Source: Niabella pedocola (GTDB lineage Bacteria; Bacteroidota; Bacteroidia; Chitinophagales; Chitinophagaceae). From it: a DNA stretch of 64,000 bases. This document shows positions 45,465 through 54,729 of the stretch, piece by piece. The notes beneath the pieces were generated by a model. It did not search any database, was not told where the DNA came from, and was given only the letters and a program-made list of their open reading frames with translations. The translations under genes and the position numbers were made by a program. Position 1 is the first letter of the stretch. The number at the start of each line of letters is the position of its first letter. Where the stretch lies: the NCBI RefSeq assembly GCF_021044425.1, contig NZ_JAJNEC010000005.1:1240001-1304000 (forward strand), read 5' to 3'.

Positions 45465-46439
45465 TTACCTGCGCACCAGTTTTAATACATCAAACCCTTT
45501 AAATTCAAATCCTACATCCAGTGTACCGGGAACTTCCCATCCCAGGTTCATAGAAGATAAGCCGAGATCTTCAAATACCGATCCTTTCAGGTAGCCCCGC
45601 TGCTTTGCCAGTTCCACGGCATTTTTCATCATCGGTAAAATATCCTTTTCAATCGTGATCCATGTTCCGGAATGAAAGGAACCGTTCATAAAATCGGCAC
45701 TTCCCATGCTGTAAATAAACTTACCGGAAGCATCGCTTTTGCCCAGGTCCTGTGCAGCAAACCGTTTGATGGTTTTATAGCGGTAATCATAGAACGGGAT
45801 ACCAAACCAAAAAAAGTCGCCATGGCTGGGAGACGCAGGATTCAGATCCTGCACCGTAATGAAAAGCTGGAACTGAGCGGTATGCAGTCCCTGGTCAAAT
45901 GCATTTTGCGGCATCCGTAGTACGGCTTTCGTAAGCCGGCCCGTAAATTTAAGCACCAGGCCTTCAAGATCTTTCAGAAAAGGTTTTCGGGTAAATGTTT
46001 GCCCCAACAACAGATGCGGCCATTCCGCTCCTTCCCTGCGCGGTGTATTGTATTCTTCGGAGGCGGCTACATCCATGATAATGTGCCGGCTCCCGGTACC
46101 CTTCTCAAAAATGATCTTTTTTCCTTTGGCGGCATAGACGGCTTTTTTGCCGGTCGCTGTTTTTTTTGAGGCTACCAGGGGATAGCGGCTGCCCCATTCC
46201 GCAAGTCCCCATTGTACCTGCGTTGCATGGCCTCCATAAGGAAAAATAAATACATCCCGACGGGCCGCACTGGTATTGGTTCCCTCCAGCACCAATCCCT
46301 TACTGAAAGCTGCGTCATTCAAAAGCGACGATGTGTCGGCCTGATGCCTTCCGGGCGGCTTCGGGGTTACGGTTGCCGTCGAACAACAGAGCATCACCAT
46401 TGCGCATACCCCCACGTAAAACAAATTGCTGTACATCAT
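45465..46439 (-). CDS. Family X protein 4 (unrecognised lipoprotein)
   Basis: A 324-residue exported protein, probable lipoprotein ('MVMLCCST', Cys about 18-19). It belongs to the same unrecognised family as the three genes at 33381-36875 and is closest to protein 3: 'WGLAEWGSRYPL', 'EYNTPRREGAEWPHLLLGQ', 'HTAQFQLFITVQDLNP', 'FWFGIPFYDYRYK', 'AKQRGYLKGSV', 'MNLGWEVPGTLDVGFEFKGF'. It ends locus 2 after the GH20 gene, so each cassette carries its own family X gene. No catalytic motif is recognised. Confidence 0.75.
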   Translation of the reverse strand: MMYSNLFYVGVCAMVMLCCSTATVTPKPPGRHQADTSSLLNDAAFSKGLVLEGTNTSAARRDVFIFPYGGHATQVQWGLAEWGSRYPLVASKKTATGKKAVYAAKGKKIIFEKGTGSRHIIMDVAASEEYNTPRREGAEWPHLLLGQTFTRKPFLKDLEGLVLKFTGRLTKAVLRMPQNAFDQGLHTAQFQLFITVQDLNPASPSHGDFFWFGIPFYDYRYKTIKRFAAQDLGKSDASGKFIYSMGSADFMNGSFHSGTWITIEKDILPMMKNAVELAKQRGYLKGSVFEDLGLSSMNLGWEVPGTLDVGFEFKGFDVLKLVRR

Positions 46440-46481
46440 ACTATAAATTCATAAAAGCAACGCGTATATTGTTCCCTTCCG

Positions 46482-48371
46482 CTACCGCAGGTTGGGATGT
46501 GCCAGTTCACTAAGCATAAAAACCACCTGTTTGCCAATGGGATGTCCGTTGCTGTAGGCAACTACCCGCACCTGGCTCGCTTCGCGCGGTGTTTTCAAAG
46601 GCTGTCCCTGGTACCGGGCGCTGTAGGCATCCGCATTGGTTCCGTCAAACGTATAATACAATTGAACACCGGGTAATTCGCTGTCCAGTTGCACCCTGTA
46701 ACCACCGGCACTATCCTTTACACCGGTAACAACCGGGTTGTAAAAACTTTCCGAATAATTGATGCCTTTCTTTTGAAAATAGGTGAACCGCCGGATCACC
46801 CGCTCGGTAAACTCCGGCCAGTTCCGTTGCTGCTTTGGACTCCAGAATACTTCGGCAAGGGCCAGCGCCCGGGGCCAGGTCATGTACTCTGCATGCCGTT
46901 CGGTAGGAACGCTTTCCGTCCATAGGTTTCCCTGGCCACCCCGTATATACGCAGCATCAGCGCCATCCGGTACCGGGTCAAAGGCATAACAATGTTTCAG
47001 CCGTACGATACCCGGTATCACATTTACCGGCTCCGCAGAAAAAACACCCTGGTAAAAATCAAGATAGGTATCCCATGCAGGTGTCATCACTACCGGAACT
47101 TTTTTCTGCGACATGCGTATGCCGTCTTCCCGCGTTGTCCAGCTATACATGGTGGTTTCTTTATCGCGTTCATCAAAATAATGCCCGTACCAGCAGGCCA
47201 TCTTTTTTCCCTTCGCCCGGATGATCGCTGCCACCTTTTGTCCGAAATAGGCCTGGTAGGCTTCCCCGGTTGCGATCTGTTCCCGCTTCATGAGTGCCTG
47301 GCACGCCGGGTGCTTTTCCCAGAACCGGTAGCTGACTTCATCGCCTCCTGTATGAATATAATCGCCCGGAAATAACTCAGCTACCTGTGTAAAGATCTTA
47401 TCCAGCACCCGATATACGGAGTCATTGGCGGGACAAAGCACATTATGTTCCTGACCAGAGCCGGCGCCATTGCTTACCGGATACTGCTGTTGCGAACAGG
47501 AAAGGCCCGGGTAGGCAGCGATCAGTGCCTGGCTGTGGCCGGGTACATCGATCTCGGGTATGATGGTTATAAAACGGTCTGCTGCATAGCGTACAATTTC
47601 GCGGATATCATCCTGGGTATAATATCCGCCGTAGGTAGCCGCCTCCCCGGGCTGCGGAGCCAGCGCCGCCCAGGTACCTGTACGGGGCACCCGCCAGGCA
47701 CCTGTTGAGGTAAGCCGTGGCAGTCCTTTTATTTCGATCCGCCATCCGTTGTCATCGGTAAGATGCCAATGAAACACATTCAGCTTGTAGCGGGCCATCT
47801 CATCAATGTATTTCTTTACAAACTGTTTTGAGAAAAAATGACGGCTTACATCCAGCATCAGCCCCCGCCAGCCAAAACGTGGATGGTCCCGTATGTGCAT
47901 ATTGGTCAGTACATGTGCCCCGGCCTGCTTCTCACTATTATCGATCAGTTGCAACAGGGACTGGATGCCATTAAAAATACCATGCGGGGTATTTCCCCGG
48001 ATGCGGATCTCCGATGACTGCACCTCCAGTAAATAACCCTCGGCCTCAGATACCGGGTCCTTGCCTTTGTCCAGTAGCAGGCGTATCCGGGTTGCGGTAA
48101 CCGATCGTTGCGGGTTTACCGGTAGCACATGCCCTGTTCGCTCCTGTATGTCCTGCACCAATTGCATTGCTATTCCCCGGATCGCCGGTTGTTGACATAC
48201 AATTTGTGTTTTTGCATTTAAGATAAAAACGCCTGGCTTTTGTACCAGCGATGCCGGATAAGGGATCAGGGATACCGGCTTCTGCGCAGCCGCCAGCAGG
48301 CTGTTTAAGGTTACCAGCGTACCATACAGAAACCGCTTCAGGTTTTGCATGAACATATCGTTGCCGTTCAT
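46482..48371 (-). CDS. GH20 beta-N-acetylhexosaminidase
   Basis: A 629-residue secreted enzyme (hydrophobic N terminus, about 10-30). An N-terminal GH20b domain (about 30-160) precedes the TIM barrel: 'GWRGLMLDVSRHFF', 'NVFHWHLTDDNGWRIEI', 'ITIIPEIDVPGHSQA', and the catalytic Asp-Glu pair 344-345 in 'HTGGDEVSYRFW'. A C-terminal sandwich with 'YYTFDGTNADAYS' follows. It removes terminal GlcNAc or GalNAc. It lies in the second cassette, between the DUF1735 lipoprotein and family X protein 4. Confidence 0.95.
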   Translation of the reverse strand: MNGNDMFMQNLKRFLYGTLVTLNSLLAAAQKPVSLIPYPASLVQKPGVFILNAKTQIVCQQPAIRGIAMQLVQDIQERTGHVLPVNPQRSVTATRIRLLLDKGKDPVSEAEGYLLEVQSSEIRIRGNTPHGIFNGIQSLLQLIDNSEKQAGAHVLTNMHIRDHPRFGWRGLMLDVSRHFFSKQFVKKYIDEMARYKLNVFHWHLTDDNGWRIEIKGLPRLTSTGAWRVPRTGTWAALAPQPGEAATYGGYYTQDDIREIVRYAADRFITIIPEIDVPGHSQALIAAYPGLSCSQQQYPVSNGAGSGQEHNVLCPANDSVYRVLDKIFTQVAELFPGDYIHTGGDEVSYRFWEKHPACQALMKREQIATGEAYQAYFGQKVAAIIRAKGKKMACWYGHYFDERDKETTMYSWTTREDGIRMSQKKVPVVMTPAWDTYLDFYQGVFSAEPVNVIPGIVRLKHCYAFDPVPDGADAAYIRGGQGNLWTESVPTERHAEYMTWPRALALAEVFWSPKQQRNWPEFTERVIRRFTYFQKKGINYSESFYNPVVTGVKDSAGGYRVQLDSELPGVQLYYTFDGTNADAYSARYQGQPLKTPREASQVRVVAYSNGHPIGKQVVFMLSELAHPNLR

Positions 48372-48389
48372 TTTTATTAAGCCTTATAA

Positions 48390-49316
48390 TTATTTACCAT
48401 TGGTATACAATACCCGGAAGATCTGCATATTCTTTTTGGGATCGATGCCATTCCGGGAAACAGATTTGATGAGGATCGGCATCCAGTATTCACCATAAGC
48501 CGGCTGTCCGTCAGCTTTTACCAGTTTATCTTTCAGGATCCTGCAGTCCAGCTGACGCATGTTTCCATGTGCGGGAATGCTCCATTGCCCGGTATTGAAT
48601 GCTACCGCCGCTGCGGGCATGGGTACCAGGTTGGTACCGTTCACCCGGTTGTACTCTCTTACATAGGCTTCATCTACCATCAGCTCAAACGCAAGGTTTC
48701 CTTCAGAAGAATAGTTGGTATGCACTTTTGTGTAAAACCAGAACTCGTTACCGGTGCCGGCTGTAACATTGATGGGATTTTGGATTACACCCGATGCTTC
48801 AAAAAAGAGATAGGGGCTTTTAATATCAAATAACAATACTTCCTCCAGCACCGTGTTCTTTGCCGGCTGCACTGTTCCGTCCACGATCGATATCTTACAG
48901 GGCAGTGCATATTTTTTTCCTCCCGCCACCGCCTGTTTTAAGGCATCCACATCCAGCACCAGGTCGAAGGTTTTTTTATAGTCGCCCGTTTTAAATTCCA
49001 GCACATCGCTCACTATTTTATACAACCGTTCATCCATCAGCTCGTATGATGCCGCGGGCGTTTCCTTGTATTTGCTGATCAGCGATGGATCGATCGTTAG
49101 CTTTACTTTTGCCGGCTGCTGCCCCACACCGCTTTTGACCACCTGTAAACGTACCGAATCTTTTCCCCGGTCAAAAACCGGCACGGTATGCAGTCCGGGT
49201 GTCACCAGGTAGATCCGGTCCTCCACCATTCCGTCCAGCCGTTTTTCCTGGCAGGCGCTGAAAAATAGTGTTAACATCAGGAAAGCTGTAAAAAACGTAT
49301 TTGAAGATTGTTTCAT
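48390..49316 (-). CDS. DUF1735 (BT_3987-N-like) surface lipoprotein
   Basis: A 308-residue lipoprotein ('TLFFSACQEKR', Cys about 21). The N-terminal half has the DUF1735 pattern ('VRLQVVKSGVGQQPAKVKLTID', 'SYELMDERLYKIVSDVLEFKTG'); the C-terminal half is a beta-rich domain ('ELMVDEAYVREYNRVNGTNL' is a second repeat of the same type). Such lipoproteins after SusD are taken to be surface glycan-binding proteins. It starts 21 bases after SusD and ends 18 bases before the GH20 gene. Confidence 0.85.
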   Translation of the reverse strand: MKQSSNTFFTAFLMLTLFFSACQEKRLDGMVEDRIYLVTPGLHTVPVFDRGKDSVRLQVVKSGVGQQPAKVKLTIDPSLISKYKETPAASYELMDERLYKIVSDVLEFKTGDYKKTFDLVLDVDALKQAVAGGKKYALPCKISIVDGTVQPAKNTVLEEVLLFDIKSPYLFFEASGVIQNPINVTAGTGNEFWFYTKVHTNYSSEGNLAFELMVDEAYVREYNRVNGTNLVPMPAAAVAFNTGQWSIPAHGNMRQLDCRILKDKLVKADGQPAYGEYWMPILIKSVSRNGIDPKKNMQIFRVLYTNGK

Positions 49317-49337
49317 GTTGCATAAGATTTAATAAAA

Positions 49338-51182
49338 TCACCACCCGTAGTTCTGAGTAATATTGGGCATTTCGCTGAGTTGTCCCTGGTAAATTGGAAA
49401 CAGGTAATTTTTGGGAAGAAAGACCATATTTCCGGGAAAAATATCCTTGGTGCGCGTCCATGAATCCTCATAGCTGGATGCCGCCAGGTTCCGCGTATAA
49501 TTAGGTCCGTTGAATTCTTTTTCCGCAATCATCCAGGTGCGGATATCATAATACCGGTGCCCTTCAAAGGCCAGCTCCACCATGCGCTCCTTACGGATCA
49601 ATTCCCGCAGCAGGGCCTGATCCCCGATCACTTCCGGATAGGCTTCTTCCAGTTTATTCAGCCCGCTGCGCGCTCTTGTTTTATTTACATACTGCAGGGC
49701 TTCCGCTTCATTCCGCGATGGTTTTTCATTGCAGGCTTCGGCATAGTCCAGATAGATTTCTGCCAGGCGGTAGTAGGGCCAGGAGAACTTGCCCCATTGT
49801 CCCTGGTCGATATCATTGGTGGGATCACTCATCCGGCGCCAGAGATACCCCGATTTTACACAGTCGCCGGACTGGGTATAGGGGGAGGTACCGCCCGCAT
49901 TAAAGGTTACGCGTTTTTGCCCGTGATAGGTATTGATCCACCAGAATCCATTTGCCAGCACCGATGCATAAAAACGGGCATCCCTTCCCACGGTGCTTTT
50001 ATGCGCTTTTACCGGAGCGAAATTATCTAACGGGTGAATGAAGTTGTCTACAAACCCGTTTTCGGAATAGCCGGACTGGGGGTCAATGACCGGGTTGCCA
50101 TCGGCCTGGTAACCGGTTACGGGGTACCGGCCACTGGTGGCCATGGGGTAGGCATCTACCAGTTTCAGAGAAGGTGCATAGCCTCCGAATCCTTGTTTTA
50201 CAATTTGCGGCGGGGCGCAACGCGATACAAACTGGAAGGGATCCGCATCCCATCTTCCCCAAATGATCTCTTTGTTCCACAAACTGAAATAGATACCCAT
50301 ATAGGATTTCATAGCCTTGCGGAACGGATCCGTTTCCTGGTTGTCTGTATACAATTCATACCGGTTCAGATCGATCACTGCTTTTGCAGCCTGTGCGGCC
50401 AGCTCCCATTTATTGGGATCGGGTGCCTGCGGGAACAGGAATTTTCCGTCTTTGTTCTTTAATCCTACGTACAGGTTACAACCGTTGAAAAGCGGCCTTG
50501 CCATATACAATAACAATTCGGCTTTGGCCGTTAACGCCACCCCTTTTGTAACCCGGCCATACCATGCCTGATCGGTGATCACCTCCGGTAATGCACCCGC
50601 TGCCCGGTCGAGTTCAGCCACAAGGAAACTCACGTTTTCATCCAGCGTGTGGCGATCGATATCTTTTCCCTTAATGGTGATATCACTTTCTTTATCGCCC
50701 CAAACATACACGGGACCATACTTCTTCAACAGCAGGAAGTAATAGTAGGCACGTAAAAACCTCGACTCGGCCTTCATTACCTCCCGCTGCGCCGGTGACA
50801 GCTCCAGACATTTATCAGCATTCTCAATAAAAATGGTGGCCTGTTTAATGGCCTTGTAGTTATGATCCCAGCTATAATACCAGGGAGAGGCGGGCGTTTG
50901 CGATCCGCTGTTCATATTGAGCCAGGGCACACCAGACACCCAGGAATACAATCCTTCATCGCTCCTGCCCGGGAGTTCGCTTTCCCCGGCGCGGTCCATG
51001 ATCATATTGTCCTGCGGCAGGTAACTGTACACATTTGCAAGAAAGGATTCGGTTGTCTGGCGCTTGCTAAAGGTTTCATCCAGCGTTAACTGGTTTTGCA
51101 ATTCTACATCCAGATAGCGTTCGCAGGCTGTTATCAGCAGCAGGAACGGTATCAGCAGCCAAAAGATTTTATTCATTTTCAT
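49338..51182 (-). CDS. SusD/RagB-type nutrient-binding lipoprotein (locus 2)
   Basis: From ATG 51182 the protein has 614 residues ('MKMNKIFWLLIPFLLLITACE', lipid Cys about 20); the open frame extends into the end of the SusC gene and the longer start is unlikely. SusD features: 'LDVELQNQLTLDETFSKRQT', 'ESRFLRAYYYFLLLKKYGP', 'YRLAEIYLDYAEACNE', 'RMVELAFEGHRYYDIRTW'. It is the partner of the SusC protein encoded immediately upstream. Confidence 0.94.
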   Translation of the reverse strand: MKMNKIFWLLIPFLLLITACERYLDVELQNQLTLDETFSKRQTTESFLANVYSYLPQDNMIMDRAGESELPGRSDEGLYSWVSGVPWLNMNSGSQTPASPWYYSWDHNYKAIKQATIFIENADKCLELSPAQREVMKAESRFLRAYYYFLLLKKYGPVYVWGDKESDITIKGKDIDRHTLDENVSFLVAELDRAAGALPEVITDQAWYGRVTKGVALTAKAELLLYMARPLFNGCNLYVGLKNKDGKFLFPQAPDPNKWELAAQAAKAVIDLNRYELYTDNQETDPFRKAMKSYMGIYFSLWNKEIIWGRWDADPFQFVSRCAPPQIVKQGFGGYAPSLKLVDAYPMATSGRYPVTGYQADGNPVIDPQSGYSENGFVDNFIHPLDNFAPVKAHKSTVGRDARFYASVLANGFWWINTYHGQKRVTFNAGGTSPYTQSGDCVKSGYLWRRMSDPTNDIDQGQWGKFSWPYYRLAEIYLDYAEACNEKPSRNEAEALQYVNKTRARSGLNKLEEAYPEVIGDQALLRELIRKERMVELAFEGHRYYDIRTWMIAEKEFNGPNYTRNLAASSYEDSWTRTKDIFPGNMVFLPKNYLFPIYQGQLSEMPNITQNYGW

Positions 51183-51190
51183 ATGCATCA

Positions 51191-54100
51191 TTAAAATATA
51201 ATGTTTAAACCTACGTTCATTACCCGCATCTGGGGATAGGCCTGCCCGGTATTGGTACCCAGCTCCGGATCCCATAATTTGAATTTGCTGAAGGTTAGCA
51301 AATTCAGTCCCTGGGCATAAAGGCGTACCGAAGAGATCCCTGCCGGTTTATAAATCCCCTTGGGAAGTGTGTAGCCCAGTTCTGCATTCTTCAATCTGAT
51401 AAAGCTCATATCCCGCAGGTAAAAGGTGGAAGCCTGCGCATTGTTTTCATTATAAGCCAGGGAAAGCCGGGCATATGTTGCATTGGGATCGGGGTTACGA
51501 TGGCTCCAGCGCTTGTCAGCCACATCGGAAAGGATCTGTCCCTCCACCAGTATGTTTTGATTGGGACCGGTAATGGCGGCACCGCCAATCACCCGGTCTA
51601 CATGTCCTACGCCATGAAAAAATACCGATACATCGAAGCCCTTCCATGCCATGCTTACACCAAAACCGTAACTGATCTCCGGGATGGATCCATAGCCAAT
51701 ACCCATATAATCGTAGGAGTTGATGATACCATCACCATTGATATCCTTGTATTTGATATCGCCGGGCTTTATCTGTCCGTACATCTGCTGGGGACTGTTG
51801 GCGATTTCCTGTTCCGATTCAAAGAGACCCAGCGACACCAGGCCCATGAGTTGCCCAAAGCGTTTTCCAACGCCCGACTGGTAGGCCCAGATAGGATCGG
51901 GCTGGTCATTATACAACACCCTGTTCCGGTTATAGGTAAAATTGCCCCTTGCCTGGATGAGCAGCTCGCCAATGGTATGCGCATATTCCAGAGAGCCGTC
52001 AATCCCCTTATTTTCCATACTTCCCAGGTTTACAAACTGCTGGATATTGTTTCCTACAATGGAGGGTACCATTCCCTGCAGGATATAAATCCCTTCCCGT
52101 TTTTCATCGAAATAATCGGCCTGTATTTTCAGCCGGCTGAAGAGTTCCAGCTCTACTCCTATATTCTTTTTAATGGCAGTTTCCCAGGATACGTTGGGGT
52201 TTCCCGGATAGCCGGTGGAAATACCGCCTCTTCCTGTTTGACCCGTACTTCCAAAAACGTAGCCTGCCGATCCCTGCATTTCGGTGTTATAGGCAAAGCG
52301 GCGGTTACCTCCGATCTGGTCATTACCGATTTCACCATAAGATCCGCGGAACTTCAACAGGCTCACGACCGGCAGCAGTTCCTTAAAAAAGGCTTCATTG
52401 CTTACAAGGTAGCCGGCCGCAACGGAGGGGAAAAACCCGAACCGTTTTCCGGGTGCAAAATTCTCCGATCCGTTGTAGCCGAAATTCCCTTCGGCGAAAT
52501 ACTTATCCTTAAAGGAATAGGTAAGTCTTGAAGCGATACCAATATTCCGGTAAGGAAAAGCCGAAATATAATCGCCCGGGAAGTTGTTGGTGTATTCCCG
52601 CATGCTGAAAAGGAACAATCCTCCGATCCGGTGTTTTTCTGCAAAAAGGTTATCATACATCAGGGAGGATTCCAGGTTGATGGAGCGGTTTCCACGGTTA
52701 GAACGGGCCAGTGTCAGATAATCGCTGCCATCCGTATTCTTATGAAGGATCAGATTTCCATCCGCATCCCTTCCGGTGGCATAAAACGTAGCGGGTGCTT
52801 TTCTTTTATCCAGTGTCGATTCGTTCACGGCATCCCAGGAAAACTTAAAGTTTGCTTTTAACCCTTTGGTGATGATACCGGAAAAATCCTGTGTAAGTCC
52901 AATCAATGATTGGGATGTATTCCTGAAGTCTTGCGTGAATCCTTTGCTGTTAAGTGCATAATAAGGATTGTATCCTACCAGCGGCATGGCATGTGATCCA
53001 TCGGAATATTCAAGGGGTGTGGAGATGGGCGGTGTAGAGATCAGGATCCGGTACATCATATCCATGTCTTCACCCAGCCGGTTCCTGCGCTCGTATTGGT
53101 TGGAAAGATTCAGGTTTAATATCGTGGAAGGGGTAAGGTTGATATCCAGGTTGGAGCGGAAATTAAATTTATTGTAATTGTACTCCGGGTTATAGTTGGG
53201 CGTGATCACGGGTTGAAACAAACCGTTCTCCCGGAGATAAGAACCGGCCACATAGTACTTGGCCACTTTACTGCCACCGGTGATATTAAGATTGACCCGT
53301 TTGTTGGTGGTGCCTGGTTTAAAAATGGCATGCATCCAGTCTACGTTGGGATATAGATCCGGGTCGGTATGATCCCGGTACAATTGTTTTACATGTTCCG
53401 GGAAGGGCATATTGGATGAATTTTCAAAACTGATATCATTGTAATAATCCATCCATTGTTCGGCATTGGCCAGTTCAACCATACGCACCGGACTTAAATA
53501 GCCTTGTTCGCCCCGGATATTGATCGTGGGCCGCTCACTGATCTTTCCCCTTTTAGTTGTTACCAACACGATCCCGTTTGCACCTCTTACACCATATACG
53601 GCAGTAGCCGTGGCATCTTTAAGAATGGAAAAAGATTCTATATCCTCCGGATCCACCAGGTCCAGCGGACGCTCGATACCATCTACCAGCACCAGCGGCC
53701 GGCTATTGGCCCCGAAGGTGCTGATGCCCCGGATCCAGAATGCCGCACCCGAACCTGGTTCTCCCGAACTCTGTACCGCCACCACACCCGCAAGCTGCCC
53801 TGCCAGGGCACTGCTGACCTGTGTTACCGGTAATTTTAGTTTACTGGGTGTAATAGAAGTAATGGCACCAATCACGCTTACCTTGCGCTGTGTTCCGTAA
53901 GCAACCGTTACAATTTCATCCATGTCGGCCACTACAGCACTCAATACAACATCAAGGATGGGCCGGTTCTCAATGGTCACTTCCCGCTCCATATATCCAA
54001 CTGCACTGAAGACCAGCACGGCGCCCTTTGCCGCCTGGATACTGAAGCGGCCATATGCATCCGTAGCGGTGCCCGCATTGGTACCTTTCAGTTGCACCGA

Positions 54101-54541
54101 TACAGATCGGAGCGGATTTCCCACAGAATCCGTAACACGTCCCGTAATATCCATTTTATTGCCGGGTGATGCCGGCGCTTTGGGCGGAGGCGCCTTATCG
54201 GCCGGGATCAGTGTAATGATTTTGCCGTTGATCTTATAATCGAATGGCTGATCGGCAAATAACTGTTCCAATACTTCTTGAACCGGTTTTTGCTTAACCG
54301 TTAATGTAACCGGGCGCGCCTGGTCAAAATATTCGGCTTTAAACAAAAAGCTGTAGCCGCTTTGTTGCTGAATGCTCAGCACCACCGACTCCAGCGAAGC
54401 GTTCTTAACATTCAGGGAGATGGTCTGCCCATTCGTTCGGGCGGGCCAGCACAATACTGCGGCAAGGATGCCGGTTAACAGCAGCCGGAAAAAAAAGCCG
54501 CCGGAAAGGAAGGATGAGTAATGGTTTGTTTTTTGTTTCAT
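51191..54541 (-). CDS. SusC/RagA TonB-linked transporter with STN domain (locus 2)
   Basis: A 1116-residue outer-membrane transporter with signal peptide, STN domain (about 42-112: 'LNVKNASLESVVLSIQQQSG'), carboxypeptidase-like domain (about 128-205), plug ('QLAGVVAVQSSGEPGSGAAF', 'ATAVYGVRGANGIVLVTTKRG') and barrel ending in a Phe. Same architecture as the locus 1 protein but clearly diverged, so a different glycan or glycan fragment is likely. Confidence 0.95.
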   Translation of the reverse strand: MKQKTNHYSSFLSGGFFFRLLLTGILAAVLCWPARTNGQTISLNVKNASLESVVLSIQQQSGYSFLFKAEYFDQARPVTLTVKQKPVQEVLEQLFADQPFDYKINGKIITLIPADKAPPPKAPASPGNKMDITGRVTDSVGNPLRSVSVQLKGTNAGTATDAYGRFSIQAAKGAVLVFSAVGYMEREVTIENRPILDVVLSAVVADMDEIVTVAYGTQRKVSVIGAITSITPSKLKLPVTQVSSALAGQLAGVVAVQSSGEPGSGAAFWIRGISTFGANSRPLVLVDGIERPLDLVDPEDIESFSILKDATATAVYGVRGANGIVLVTTKRGKISERPTINIRGEQGYLSPVRMVELANAEQWMDYYNDISFENSSNMPFPEHVKQLYRDHTDPDLYPNVDWMHAIFKPGTTNKRVNLNITGGSKVAKYYVAGSYLRENGLFQPVITPNYNPEYNYNKFNFRSNLDINLTPSTILNLNLSNQYERRNRLGEDMDMMYRILISTPPISTPLEYSDGSHAMPLVGYNPYYALNSKGFTQDFRNTSQSLIGLTQDFSGIITKGLKANFKFSWDAVNESTLDKRKAPATFYATGRDADGNLILHKNTDGSDYLTLARSNRGNRSINLESSLMYDNLFAEKHRIGGLFLFSMREYTNNFPGDYISAFPYRNIGIASRLTYSFKDKYFAEGNFGYNGSENFAPGKRFGFFPSVAAGYLVSNEAFFKELLPVVSLLKFRGSYGEIGNDQIGGNRRFAYNTEMQGSAGYVFGSTGQTGRGGISTGYPGNPNVSWETAIKKNIGVELELFSRLKIQADYFDEKREGIYILQGMVPSIVGNNIQQFVNLGSMENKGIDGSLEYAHTIGELLIQARGNFTYNRNRVLYNDQPDPIWAYQSGVGKRFGQLMGLVSLGLFESEQEIANSPQQMYGQIKPGDIKYKDINGDGIINSYDYMGIGYGSIPEISYGFGVSMAWKGFDVSVFFHGVGHVDRVIGGAAITGPNQNILVEGQILSDVADKRWSHRNPDPNATYARLSLAYNENNAQASTFYLRDMSFIRLKNAELGYTLPKGIYKPAGISSVRLYAQGLNLLTFSKFKLWDPELGTNTGQAYPQMRVMNVGLNIIF

Positions 54542-54729
54542 ATTTACTTCTTCAAATGGCTAAAAAGCAGTAACGATAAGAAATGAGCACACTCAGATCC
54601 ACTGCGGGTTCCGTATTTCAGGATCGTCGCTGCTTATATACTAAGGAACAATTCCGTTATTGGTTGCACCACCGGCAGGATGCAGGGTGTAAAGGAGGCA
54701 GCCTTTACAAACGATGCATCATTTTATCG

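Noticed and set aside
51500..52531. 343-codon open frame antisense to the locus 2 SusC gene
   Set aside because: It lies wholly inside a well-supported SusC gene, its translation resembles no protein family, and long antisense frames are common opposite GC-moderate barrel genes.
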